DNA of 64,000 nt, from positions 1 to 64,000 of the forward strand of contig KV918956.1 in assembly GCA_002049455.2 (NCBI GenBank), given 5' to 3'. The first letter of the stretch is position 1, and every line of letters starts with the position of its first letter. Below are positions 1-10,646 of the stretch, one piece after another. The notes beneath the pieces were generated by a model, which was given only the letters and a program-made list of their open reading frames with translations, was not told where the DNA came from and did not search any database. This DNA comes from Porphyra umbilicalis. Its lineage: Eukaryota; Rhodophyta; Bangiophyceae; Bangiales; Bangiaceae. The position numbers were made by a program, and so were the translations under genes.

Positions 1-330
1 GTTCTTCTCGAGCAACGACGCAGTGAGCTCTGACCAGCGAGGGCGGCGTCGTGATCGGGAGCGTTCATTGCTGAGGGTGCGCATGACGGAACGAGTTGAG
101 GAGCTTGGGCTTGTGCGGCCCGGCGTGGCGCCAATGCACTGAATACCGTTTGTTTGTAGGATTACTCGCCTACTGCGTACCACACACACGAATGCTCGGC
201 ATAGTAAGCACAGTGAGTCGCCCGAACACATATGGAACTACGAGTCGGTTCATTCAACATCAAGAACTAAAATCTCAAGCACAGCAACGAACAAAGCGCG
301 ACGAACACGACGATGTACAAACAGCGTACA
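1..330. other. no gene recognised
   Basis: I see no supportable gene, RNA or repeat here. The 3' end of the frame at 331-957 adjoins it. Confidence 0.5.
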
Positions 331-957
331 CTAATAGGGCTCCTCCGCATCCGTGGCCTGTTCATCCAAAGCACTTGCCGCCTCGCCCGGTGACGCCTCG
401 TGAGTACCGCGCGGCGGTCCGCGCCCCGCGGTGGGGCCATCACCCACCTGACGACTGGCCGGCCCCTCCAAATCAGCCGGAGCCCGCTCACCACCACTAG
501 CGGTTGGCGACTGTCGGTCGCGAGCCGGGCCCTGCTCCAACGCGGTCGGCGCCCGGACCGCCTCCTCAAATTGCGCCCTTATAGTTGCGATGAGCTCGGC
601 CGGGAGATGAGCATCTTGGGCGTTTTTAAGCGTCGTGGAGAGAGCCACCAACTCCGCCATTCGCGCATGCTTGGCGGCCGAAGCCGCCATGCTTGCGGAA
701 CAGTCCATTGGCACCTGCAATTCCGGGTTCGGCATTCGCTTTCGCTTGCCACGAGTAGTAGCCGCCGAGGAGGTAGCCAGACCCAGCTCGTCCCCTTCTA
801 CGCCGGCAGGACCCACTTCTGGGTTGATGAGCTCCAATACCGTTTCCTTGCTTTTGAGGAGAGCGAAATGGTAATCCAGCATCGTATCCCCCTTGGAGAA
901 GAGTGCCCACCCACCCCCAGTTAAGACTGGCCGTTTGCGGTCTTCTGGCTTTTCCAT
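331..957 (-). CDS. hypothetical protein, transposon-companion-like
   Basis: A 208-residue frame on the minus strand, starting at an ATG whose complement lies at 955-957. I do not recognise a catalytic domain. The N-terminal third reads VLTGGGWALFSKGDTMLDYH followed by a Leu/Lys/Glu-rich stretch. A basic patch (RGKRKRM) and a helix-prone segment follow, then a polar Pro/Ala/Gly tail. The composition is mixed and charged, unlike the Arg/Pro noise of shadow frames in this DNA. My impression from related algal proteins is that this sits C-terminal to Myb/SANT-like DNA-binding domains in transposon companion proteins. A SAP plus Myb/SANT-like N-terminus lies on the same strand at 6232-7622, with a transposase-like frame between, so the two pieces may once have been one gene. 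That link is inference. Confidence 0.4.
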   Translation of the reverse strand: MEKPEDRKRPVLTGGGWALFSKGDTMLDYHFALLKSKETVLELINPEVGPAGVEGDELGLATSSAATTRGKRKRMPNPELQVPMDCSASMAASAAKHARMAELVALSTTLKNAQDAHLPAELIATIRAQFEEAVRAPTALEQGPARDRQSPTASGGERAPADLEGPASRQVGDGPTAGRGPPRGTHEASPGEAASALDEQATDAEEPY

Positions 958-2474
958 CAATAGCGTGCTTCTGATTGGTTGATGGGCATTTCGCGCAGGC
1001 CTTTCTCGAGCTGTCAGACGACTGAGAGATGACAAGTGGCTCACCTGCCCTGACGGGCGCATGGGGGGTGGCAAGGAGTCAGTTTTCAAGGCTGACTTCT
1101 GACGCAGTCCTCCAACGTTTATTCCTGTCCGCTCATTTGGCCTGCTCGACTACGGTGAGTGCCATCGTTTGCTCACCTGGCATTCCGATGAGTTGGTGGG
1201 GGGTGGGGCGGGACCGACGTTGTTGCCTGCACGGCATGGCTGGGGGCCGGGGGTGCACGTCTCCGCAGCTGTTTTCTGGGCATGTCAATGGAGACTGGGA
1301 GTGTGGGGGCTGCGCCGCGCGGTTGCGGCGCGGGTGAGGGTGGCGGCAGCCTCGTGAGTGCTGTGGTGTAGCTGGGATGGGGAACGGCAAGTCGCCAGCG
1401 CGCTGCTCACTAGACCGCAGCGACGACGTGCGCCATGCCAAGACATGTGCGATGAGGACATTGGCACCCTCATTGATAGTGCCCTTTTTGTATACACCGA
1501 CCGTGGGTGGGACGTGGCCCCTCTCACATCTTTCGATCTGCTCGCGGTAGTTGCTCCCCGCCTCCGTGCCGGACGACCATATTGGGATCGGTCGCATCGC
1601 CCTGGCGCTGCACGCCGCTCGCCCTGTCCCTCGCCCCTTGCCCCGCGCTGAACATCTCGTGCGTGTCCCAATAACGCCTGACCTATCCTTCGTCTCCTCT
1701 TGGAACCTTCGGCACCCTTTTCGTTGTTTTGCACCCGCCCATTTGCTTCGTGGTTCCCCCCTCCCGCCGTTCTTTGTTGCTCTCTCTTCTCTGAACTTGT
1801 TTCCTGTCGGATGGTTGACTGCATGCTCTTTATCATACATCACTTTCTGTATTCCTGCGCCATCTTTCTTGTTCCGTGACCTCAGTCAGTTCCATGTAGT
1901 CCCTTCTGCAGCTTTCAGCCCACTCCCCATACAGGTGTTGTACTCCAGTTTAGTCTGGTGCGGCTCCCAAGACGGAACCCGGCTGCACGTTTTCAAGCAT
2001 TTGCTTGAGATTTACAAGTGGGGGAATGCGGGGGAGACGCCGAGGGGAGCAGACGGGGTCATTGTGCATCTGGGGCAAGTGGTGGCACCGCTGCTCTTGT
2101 TGTTGTGTGCACTGGGGCAACAGCTCTTTGAGTTACGCGGGGGGGGAGACGGGCGAGACTCACGGGACCGACTACTGGGAGAAGATGGGAGGCATGCATG
2201 GGAGAGACTGTGTGGTGAGGAGGGAGAGAAAACTACTGGGACACAGGCCGGGTGCGTGCGATAGACCGCCATGCGGGACTTGTGGACGGGTCATGGTACC
2301 GCTGTGCTGTGGTAAAGCAAGCGCTCCCTCATCCCTCGCTGGGAGTCGCTTTGGCTCCCTTTGTGCCTTCTGTTTCTGTTGCCTGTTACTTGGTCGTTGT
2401 CGCCGCCTTCGGCCTTTTCCTTCTGTGTGCGAGCCTACTCGTGAGCTTGAATGTCCTTTTCTCTTTTCTATTCC
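958..2474. other. no gene recognised
   Basis: Long open frames on both strands here lack recognisable motifs and overlap one another. The 1640-1950 stretch is pyrimidine-rich on the + strand. I see no RNA gene or terminal repeat. Confidence 0.4.
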
Positions 2475-5288
2475 CTACCCAAGCATAAGAGCAACCGCAG
2501 GATCCAACTCTTCCTCCTCCAATATATCATCTTCTGCTTGTGGCTGCTCCTCGTCACCTGCACCTGCTGTCCCTAACTCTGGCAAGACTGCCGGCGCAGG
2601 TGCAGCATCGTCTGTACTTGCGGAACCGTCACCGGCTCCATTGCCGACTTGCCCATGCGCGGCTGTTTCCGCTGCAAGTCGCGCAGCCAGCGCCGCAGCG
2701 CGCTTGGCCGCGTCCACTAAACGTTTTTTGTACGCGTTAATAGTGATGACGGCATTGGTGGACCTTCCATCCGCCCACGCCTCCATTTCAGCTTGCTCCT
2801 TGCGTGCGCCGACCGCCGTCTGACGATGGCTGGACTTGTTCACTCGCAGCCGGCCGTCACCGGGCGACTTGGCCTTGCGCGCCCCGGCGGCGGCCGACTT
2901 GCGCGTTTGCCCGTTGCTCAGGCTCCTCTCCACCAACGGCTGGCGCTCCAGCGCAGCCCGCTGCACCAGCTGGGCGCACGACCCCAAAAACGAGTCCGCG
3001 GTGCACTGTGCTTGCGCTCTGTTAAAAAAAGCGTGCCACGCCTCGAGAGCCTGCTCCGCGTATGACCCCAAAGAGCCGAAACGCCGCAGGAAGGTGGGGG
3101 CGTGGTGGGTGAGAGCATGGAGCTTGGGAGAGACGCTCAACCAGGGAAAGATGACCTGCAAGTCAGGTACGAAACGTTCAAGCGCCGAGCAGAAGTCCGA
3201 AACCTCCCCTGCAGGAATTTCTTCCGCACGGTTGAGAGTACGGGCGACGCCAGCCCACGCCGCCCACGCCGTGCGCAGAGCTGCCAGTTGCGGCGCCGGG
3301 ATGAGCCCCTCCAGCGCGTCGCAAACAATGGAGCCGCGCACTGCAATGCGATGGCACTCTCTGCCCGCAAACCCACCACCGTGGTACGGCACAGAGCGCA
3401 CGCGCACGTTTTTCAACAAGGCGGCGCCGATAGCGGCGGCCGCGCGGCGCGCGGCCGGCAGACCAACAGACAGGGCAACCGCCTCCACGCCAAGTCGCAA
3501 CAGGATTGCGGTGACGCCGAGGGTAATATGTAGAGGAGCCACGACAATCTGACACGGCTCAACGTCAAAAAGTGGTGGGTATTCAATGGAGAGGTGCTCT
3601 AGGGGTGCGCGGGGGATGAGCAGGTCATCGTTTCAGTCCTCTTCCAGCGCTTCAATCGCATACTGCAGTTGTTTGCGGGTGCGGAGCCTCTTCGGCTTCT
3701 GCCGGGCGTCCTGGATATCTCCAAAGGCAGCCAGCGCCTCGACATTGGCATCGCCGCGCCGACCCACCACGAGGCACCATACGCACGGCAGTCGGCAAGA
3801 TGCGCCCTTGTGACCCAGGAAGCAGCTCAGGAACTGCAGTTCACCCGTCAAGAACAGGCGCACGGCACGTAGCGAGCCGTTGACAGTCACACCGCTTTCC
3901 AGCAATGCCTGCACGTCACTCATCCATGGGCCAATCATCTCATGGAGATCTGTGTTGGTATCAGACGAGCACGGCATCGTAGATAGCAGGATCGAGTGGG
4001 AGCGTGACATGGGATGCACCTGATTGGGCGTGGTCGCCACAAGCTTAGGGGTGGAGGTCCCACGCCCACCCTTGTCCAACCCCAGACAGAGGTGAATGTC
4101 TGCCACGTTGTCCGCGTGCTGCTCGTAGGGGAGCTCCGGAGTTGGTAGATACGTGGACGTGTGGGGGACTGGTCGCCCGTCATGTCCCCGAACATACCGT
4201 TCCCTGAACTGCTCGGACTGAACGAGTTCGTCCAACGTGCACTCGACAGCATCGCGGAGGCTGACGAGGTGGGCCCCGCGAGCGTCCGTCCACACCTGCC
4301 GCCCTGGCTCGGCGGCAGCTGTGCGCATAGCACTACGTATCACCTCCCTGGACGCCAACCCGCTGTCCTTGCCGGCGAGCGCCTTGCGCAGCTCGCTCCA
4401 CTTGGTCTGGCTCAATTGGTGCTTAGTCATGAACAGAGCCTGTTCCCGAGGGGACAGGCGCTGCAGACGGCCCGTCGGCACGACTGACACCCCCTCCTGG
4501 CGCTGTGCCGCTCGGAGGATGTCCAAAATCGCTCGTCGCGTCGCGGGCGCGGCCGCGTCAGCAGCGCCGCCCGCTGCCCGCGCGACGGCGCTCACACGTC
4601 GCCGCATTTGCCGCGCCTGAACGGCCCTTTTGCGCTTGCGTGTAGGTACCGGCTCGTATCGTCTATTGACGCCGTTGCGAAAAGAGATGGATATGTGGGT
4701 GGGGCGTACAGCGCGGAGGCGCTTCGCCATGAGGGCCTCAAACAGCGCCACCTCCGACCTGCTGAGGGTGTCGTACCTCGCCAGCAGCGTCCCCAGCGCG
4801 ACTGTTGGAGATGGATAAGACGACTCAAGAGCAGCTGCCTGTCCTGGCTCGTCGTCCGCTGCGGCCGGTGCCCCATCCCTGGGCGGTGCAATAGACGAGT
4901 CTTGGACGAATGCGGCCACGGCCGACAGCAGGTTCAACCCGACAGCTCCCTCATCGGGCGAGGGGGCGGGGAGGGGCGGCGTGGACGCCCATCGGCTCCG
5001 GTCAGCTTTCGATCGACACGCGGCACACACTTTGCGCCGCTCGTTAGGCTTTGCCGCGGCCTCATTGGCCGCGTCAGTTCCCGACCAGAGCCACGGCATC
5101 GCTGCCGGGCTCGGTACGTAGGTAGCGGCACCGATAGCCCCCTCCTTGTGTAAGAGTGACTTGCAATGCTCAAGCACCCAAACTGCTGTCGGCTTACGCC
5201 GGACCGCCGCGACGCAGCCGCTGCACAACCTCAGAAGCACACCACTTGCGTGCACGCCAAAGGGTGGTCTGCGCTTGCTCTTGCGCAT
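2475..5288 (-). mobile_element. transposase-like protein of an unnamed DNA-transposon-type family, interrupted once
   Basis: One minus-strand frame of about 940 codons, open throughout except for one interruption near its middle. The first part carries a cysteine-bearing N-terminus (CAACRSK) and a region reading LHLCLGLDKGGRGTS. It also has the block LTGELQFLSCFLGHKGASC followed by PCVWC. The second part has LHITLGV, then PYHGGGFAGRECHRI, then a helical region with WLSVSPKLHALTHH and GSLGSYAEQALEAWHAFFNR. These blocks, in this order, are what I remember from large uncharacterised repeat-encoded proteins of cnidarians and other invertebrates (there as LDKGG, FLxGD, GHxGA, PCLWC, YHGGxFVGN and SVTPKMHxLExH). 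The family appears to be a cut-and-paste element protein, but I cannot name a superfamily. No terminal inverted repeats were found on either side. It is probably a decaying copy. Confidence 0.6.
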
Positions 5289-6231
5289 CGTAGCTGCAAC
5301 GCTAAGGGCGGAGAGCTCGAGGGGGTGGTGCGAGATGCTGGCTAGGTAGGCTTCGGTGGCACTTGAGGGGGAAAGGAAGGCGTGGGTGCACCTGTTGCAT
5401 ACAAATGCAAGAGGCTTTCCCGTGGAGGGATTGATGATCTCTTTTACTTATGCAAAAAACTCAGCCGAGGCACTGCATAGACACGTGCGGTGCAGAAAAG
5501 CGAAGAAACAGACGCCCTGGACGTTAGACATGGCCTGTACGACTGTTGGGGCAACGGTGGCGGCACAACAAGAAAGAAAAAGGGACCCCCGGGGTCCACC
5601 CGACCGCCGTCGTGTGCCGATCACGCTGATGCACTCAGATCCCATCAGCTCACATCGCCTCACTCTACCTCAAAGGTGGGAGTGCCAACCATACCTCATC
5701 AAGGCACTCTCAACCGGCTCCATGCTGTCCTCAATCGGCCGGAAAGACCAAAGAACCACAAAAGAAGTACAGCAGGGGCGAGGGGGGCAGAGGTGAAGCA
5801 CTTGCATAGGATAATAGAGCTCCAGCAGGGTTGGGGGGGGGTAGGGCGCTAGTGTACGTCTGTCACCGATACGCTTGGACGACGGTGGATTGGAAAAGTG
5901 AAGCGCCTCCGGGTTGTGCATGCGGGGGGGGTTCACTGTAAATGTTCTCAAGGAAACCATGGAATATTTCATTCCAGAAGACCGCCCTTAACTGGGGGTG
6001 CACCGGCTGGGGTCGTTCTGGCCCGAGCTGGAGTAAGACTTGTACACGCGCCAAAAACCAGACCCAATCTACCAACCACAACACACACGGCAAGGATGAA
6101 ACAATATGAGTGTCAGAGTGCGGTTCCAATGGCAGCGCATCATGCTCACTTAAGTAAGACAATAGATAAACCAGGTGAAGAGCAGCCCAGATTCAACGTG
6201 TGGTCGGAAGCGCAATAGAAGCGTAAACACG
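5289..6231. other. no gene recognised
   Basis: Mixed-composition spacer between two transposon-related frames. Short overlapping frames show no motif. No terminal inverted repeat matched the flanking elements by eye. Confidence 0.4.
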
Positions 6232-7622
6232 TTACTTCGCTGATGCCAAGAGAAATTGAGCAAAATAGAGACCTACCTCCGTCCACTTGGCCCGTGAAAA
6301 CAGCCCAGTACGCGTAAACGGGTGGTTGTTCGGATCGATGCCCCCATCTGCACACTCGCGAGGTACAGCAAATGACTGCGAGCTGTTAAAGAGCTCGGCA
6401 ATAACCACCACCCAAACGTCCGACCGGCGCGCTCTCGAGTCTTGTTGCTGCCGAGACATCGGGCCACGAGAGACGATTACGCCAGCAGCCACCTCACCCT
6501 CACACAGCACGTGAGTAAGCCGTGCCCTCTCGTGCTTGGAAAACGGCGCGCGGACACCATCTGTCGCCTCAGCTGCAGTTGGTAGCCCACCGCCAATGTG
6601 CGGCAGCGAGAGACATCTCGCAATCGCGTCGCCGTCGCATGGTGGGGAGGATTGTGTGGGGTCAATCGCGGGGGGGGTAGGGATGGCAGGTGCGGTAAGC
6701 GCCGACGTGGCAGGTGTGGTGGGTGCGGGAGTGGTATATAGGGTAATCAAATTCTGGAACACTTTTTGCTTTTATATTATCTATAAAATACATCATACGT
6801 CCGTGCCCGACAAGAGAGACATGTAAAAAATGCCTGTGAGCTGCTCTACATTATCCTTGTACTGAAGGACGTGGTTGCTCTTCTCCTTCATGCCCGTTGT
6901 CTAGCTGGAAGTTGTCTCTCGCATCACGCAGTCTGTGACAGAAAAACCGCAAGTCTGGAACAGTCATTTACACGCCTGGCAGAGGAATCACGAGAGATAT
7001 GGGTGCTCTGGCACCCGCCTGCTGTCACACGGGGCTCACGTGGCGGGCGTTCCGACGTTGCGTGCCACTCAGGTGGTGCGGCGCGATGCACTCTCGCCGT
7101 CCGTTCGTCCGACACCCCCCCCCCTCATTGCTGCCGGTGTCACGATCCCGACGAGATCATGTGACGCTGGGGGACTTTGACGACGATCCTCGCCCCTCCA
7201 CCAGTTGTCACTCGGTGGAGGCGCAATAATCACCGTATAAAAACGCGAGTAGCGTCACGGCAGTCGTCAGAGGCAGGGCTTTCCAACCATTATTTTTGGA
7301 CGGTTTATATATGCTCGTACGTATCCCTTTTATTTATTCTTTCCCTGTGAGACACAAAACAACGGGCAAACAGGCTGGAATCGCATTTCTCGGTGTTCCA
7401 CGACTTTGAGCACTGTTCCAGAATTTGATTACCCTAGTTAGGTGTGGCAGGAGTGGTAGGCGCCGGGGTGGAGCGGAGTGGAGCGGCGGCGCCTGCAGGA
7501 CTCTCACACGAGACCCCGTTCACGCGGCACCGCTCCACCAAAATGTCCTTTGTCCCGTGAATTGGTAACCCGCGGCGCTTCAGCTCCAACCGCATCTGCT
7601 TCACGGTCACCCGAGATGCCAT
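6232..7622 (-). pseudogene. SAP plus Myb/SANT-like DNA-binding protein, split by an inserted element
   Basis: The 5' part (7622 down to 7437) begins MASRVTVKQMRLELKRRG and continues LPIHGTKDILVERCR. This is a clear SAP DNA-binding motif of about 35 residues, followed by a Pro/Thr/Ala linker. The same type of linker resumes at 6738. The frame then continues to VWVVVIAELFNSSQSFAVPR, DPNNHPFTRTGLFSRAKWTE, the pattern of Myb/SANT-like domains of transposon companion proteins (an AELFN block, an idp block and an R..LK.KW block). Just after KWTE the DNA reads GAG|GTAGGT, a good splice donor, so the frame end at 6232 may be intronic. A TA-flanked element (6741-7434) sits in the linker. No downstream exon was identified, so the gene is treated as broken. 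A host gene with a polymorphic insertion is the alternative. Confidence 0.5.
6741..7434. mobile_element. 694-bp TA-flanked TIR element (Tc1/mariner-type MITE)
   Basis: The left end starts GGGTAATCAAATTCTGGA and the right end is its exact reverse complement; the inverted match is perfect over 21 bases. TA dinucleotides flank both ends (6739-6740 and 7435-7436), consistent with TA target duplication. No long coding frame is contained. It interrupts the Pro/Thr linker of the SAP/Myb-like gene. Confidence 0.88.
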
Positions 7623-7914
7623 TGCGGTCAGCTACCGTGTCGCGCGCCGCGATGAGTGTTCCCAACGGAGGGGGGGTGGGGGGGAACGGTGTGCAGTTTG
7701 AAAGGGCGGCGGGTGGGGAGCGTTGCAGCGAACAGTGTCATGCAGCGCGGTGCGTCTCGAGTGGGCTGCGGTGCGCGGGTTGACTTCTCCGGCCCGTTTG
7801 CAGCGGCGTGTGTCGCCACACCGGCGAGGAGCTTCCGGATTGTCGACAATTCGTTTGACAGTTCTTGCAAGAGAGGAATTGTAAACACACAAGACGTGGA
7901 ATTCTCCGTTCTCA

Positions 7915-7977
7915 GACGGTATACCGCGGTATAAACATACGCGGGGATCCCGCGTATGTCTGTACCGGTATACCGTC
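7915..7977. repeat. 63-bp imperfect hairpin with GGTATACC palindromes
   Basis: The left arm GACGGTATACCG pairs with CGGTATACCGTC at the right end. The arms continue to an inner perfect 11-bp pair (ACATACGCGGG / CCCGCGTATGT) around a 3-base loop. A further CGGTATACCGTC copy lies nearby, at about 8014-8025. It may be a tiny foldback element or an operator-like site. No target duplication was found. Confidence 0.65.
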
Positions 7978-8059
7978 GCGTGACGGGCTCGGCCAATCAA
8001 ATCAACGTTACGTCGGTATACCGTCACACGGTTTGCAACTGCGAACGGGGCCTCATGTA

Positions 8060-8295
8060 TGGCGCGTCGCCAAAGAATGATCGGATCTGAGAAACGCTCA
8101 CAGCAAGTCACAGCAGTTCACAGCAGCTCACAGCACAGAGTTTAAAATTGCTGTGATCGTCCTTGCCTCCGACAGAGCCATCCAGGAGCCCTCAGCATGC
8201 AATTTTATTTCAAAGCACAGTCACAGCACGGTCACAGCATGCTGCAACTTGCTGTGGAACTTGCTCGGATCCGATCATTCTTTGGCGACGCGCCA
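8060..8295. mobile_element. 236-bp TA-flanked MITE
   Basis: The ends are perfect inverted repeats of nearly 30 bases beginning TGGCGCGTCGCCAAAGAATG, with TA at 8058-8059 and 8296-8297. The interior holds several iterations of TCACAGCA on one side and TGCTGTGA on the other, so much of the element can fold back. Non-coding. Confidence 0.88.
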
Positions 8296-8468
8296 TAATA
8301 ACCCTAGTCTGACAGCTTTCATTCCGCGTGGCAGGCTGCATCTGGCAACTGGGGAGTCGCGGTGCCAGAAGACCATTCGAACACTCTCATTGCGTGCAGA
8401 ACCTCTGCTTCCGACTGCGCATGTGCTGCACCTCTAGTCGTGGTTCCGGCAGTGCCCTCGTTGTACAC

Positions 8469-8870
8469 ATGGTTTCCATCGCAGGTAACGGTTTGCTCTA
8501 TTGGCTCTTGCGCCGTCGATTGATGGCCAACGCGTTGCTTGCGGGCAACGCAATAGACATGACCCTCGCCGACATGGGCCCGTTGGTTATCAGGTACCGG
8601 CGGGCACAGCGAGAAGTTGCCCTTTTGCTGGAGCGCTCCAGGCGCATCCGTGGGACCACGTTCAACCTCAATGCATTTTCTAGTGAGCAGGGGCTTTCCC
8701 TCTTTCGATTCCGCCCCGAACACATTGGCCGACTTGCCACCTTGCTGTTGTCGTCAGTGCCTTGGACGGCTGGCTGCCTCAGGCGCTCGACCGATGGCGG
8801 CGCCGCTGGCACCCCCGGCCGACGCGGGAGGGCAGAGGTGGACGTGGCGGCAGCGCCGGCCGTCGAGTAG
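8469..8870 (+). pseudogene. PIF/Harbinger-like nuclease, N-terminal fragment
   Basis: From the ATG at 8469 the frame runs through LMANALLAGNAIDMTLADMG to LNAFSSEQGLSLFRFRPEHI and GRLATLL. The block 'FRFRPEHIGRLATLL' resembles the region ahead of the catalytic domain in HARBI1-type nucleases, where a FRF..xDI.RL motif is usual. Immediately downstream the sequence becomes Arg/Pro/Gly-rich and no DDE domain is visible, so this is at most a fragment. It is divergently arranged to the SAP/Myb-like gene at 7622. PIF/Harbinger elements do encode a nuclease and a separate Myb-like protein, so the two may be remnants of one element. The family call rests on a short motif. Confidence 0.4.
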
Positions 8871-9571
8871 ACGCCACGGATCCTCGCGCACCCGTGGTGG
8901 GGGGGGGGGTACGGCGGCCGCCACGAGCGGCACGCGCCTTTGGCTGCCACCAACGGACCGTCTGCCGCCCCCCGGCACGCCGCAGCCGCTGGTGCGGGCC
9001 TGCCAGTCGGCAGCGTCGGTCGCCGGCCTGGGAAGCCGCCCGCGTCGGCCCCGTCGACCGCATGCCGCGGCGGCACCACGACGCACCGCTCCGCCCCGTC
9101 GACGGTGTAGACGCAAGGGAGAGCCGCGAGGCCGCCGCCCACCCGCCCACGCTCGCGCCATGGCGGCAAATGTCAGAGTGGGGGGCGGCGGGTCCGCCGG
9201 AAACGACGACGCGGCGGAGGCCGAAACGTTGTCGGGGCGGTGCACACCCGCCCGTCGACGGTCGGGGGGGGTGGGTGAAACCCGCCCGACCGCCGCTGCC
9301 GGGATGGCTCACGCCGCCCCCGCGCGCCCCGTCGCGCCTAGTCGTAAAGACGCCGCAGACGCCGTGCAGACCCGCGGAGCGTGGCCGGCGGCCGGCGGCG
9401 GCGCGACGCGCCCGGCGGTGGCAAAGGCGCCCCAGCGGTGCGTCGGCGGCAGCGACATTGAGTTCCGCCCACGGCAGCCGCAGCCACTCCCACCCCCCCC
9501 CTCCCCCCCAACCGCCCGCCGCACGGGGGCAGCGGCAGCCCCCCCTCCCCCCCCCCCCCCCCACCCCCACG
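8871..9571. other. GC-extreme spacer, no gene recognised
   Basis: Strongly GC-rich sequence with poly-C tracts near 9490-9570. Open frames on both strands are long only because stop codons are rare at this composition, and none shows a motif. Part is presumably the 3' flank of the PsbP-domain gene. Confidence 0.4.
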
Positions 9572-10646
9572 TCACTCCACCGAAAACGACGCTGCCACCG
9601 CCCGCATCAGCGGCGCCATCTCCTCCCACCGCTCCGCCGGCGCTTGAATGTTGAGCGTGTACAACCGCCCGTGCTTGATACACACCGCACTCACGTTGCG
9701 GCGGCGCCACGTCGGCGTCACGACCTCATACTCAATCTCATAGTAGATGGCGGCGGGCGCCCCCCCCCCCCCCCGCCCCCCCCGGCGGCGGCGGCGGCGC
9801 GCCCCCCTCCCCCCGCGAGCGGGCGGTCAGCAGCACCGCCCGCCGGGCGTAGGGCGGGACCGCCCCCAAGCCCCCCCCCGCAGCCCCGCCTCGCCGACGG
9901 GCACCGACAGCGCGGCGGCGGCGCGGCGGCCAAAGGCGGCGGGGGGGCCAATGGCCGCCAGCGAGCCCCCGTCGGCGACCGTCGAGACGACGACCGACAC
10001 GTTTTCGCGCGGGTCCCGCGCGTTGCGCCACGCGCCCGCGGCGCCCCGCCCGCGCGCCGACGCCACGTGCGCGTCGGCGGTGACGGCCGCGTCGCGGCCC
10101 CACGCGCGGGGGACCCAGAGGGTGACGCCGAGGGCGGGGATGGTGTCCCGCTTGAGCGCCCCGCGGGTCGCCGCGTCGGCCGCAGAGGGGGGGCGGGGGG
10201 GGGGGCGTCGGCCGAGGGGGGCACAGCAGCGAGTGGCGGCGCGCGGGCGACGCCCGCGTCGGCGGCGGCAGGCGCCGCGGCGGCAGCGGCGGCGGCCGCG
10301 GCGGCGGGGGTCGGTGCGGCAGCGGCAGCGGCGGCGGCGGGGCGGGGGAGGGCGGCAGCACCCACGGCGCCCACCGCCGCCGCCGCCGCCACCGACGCGG
10401 CCGCCGCCGCCGCCGCGGTGAGCGCCTGCCGGCGGCTCGGCGGCGGCGGCGGGGCGGCCATGCGCGCCGACCGCGCGCGGTCGGGGCTGCCCGCCACGCC
10501 ACGACCGGGCGCCGCCGCCGCCGCCGGCAGGGGGGGCGGGCGGACGGGGCGGGGCGGCCGCCCCGCGCCGGCCGCGTGGCGGGATTGCCCGCCGACGGCA
10601 GCGGCGGCGGGGGGAGGAAGGACGCTGCCGTCGGCGGGGCCGCCAT
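9572..10646 (-). CDS. PsbP-domain thylakoid-lumen protein
   Basis: A nuclear gene for a PsbP-family protein of the photosynthetic thylakoid lumen. From an ATG at 10644-10646 there is a Ser/Pro/Arg-rich transit-like segment (MAAPPTAASFLPPPPLPSAG), then MAAPPPPPSRRQALTAAAA with a long Ala stretch. SRRQAL plus the Ala core is a twin-arginine lumen-targeting signal. The mature region reads DTIPALGVTLWVPRAWGRD, then NARDPRENVSVVVSTVADGG and SLAAIGPPAAFGRRAAAA. It ends IYYEIEYEVVTPTWRRRNVS, AVCIKHGRLYTLNIQAPAER, WEEMAPLMRAVAASFSVE and a stop at 9572-9574. ENVSVVVS, the YY.IEYEV strand and the LYTLNIQAP.ERW block are PsbP signatures. The parts lie in different frames, and the changes fall at poly-G runs on the coding strand. 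Either run lengths are wrong or short introns exist, so the span is an envelope. Which PsbP paralogue it is cannot be told. Confidence 0.83.
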
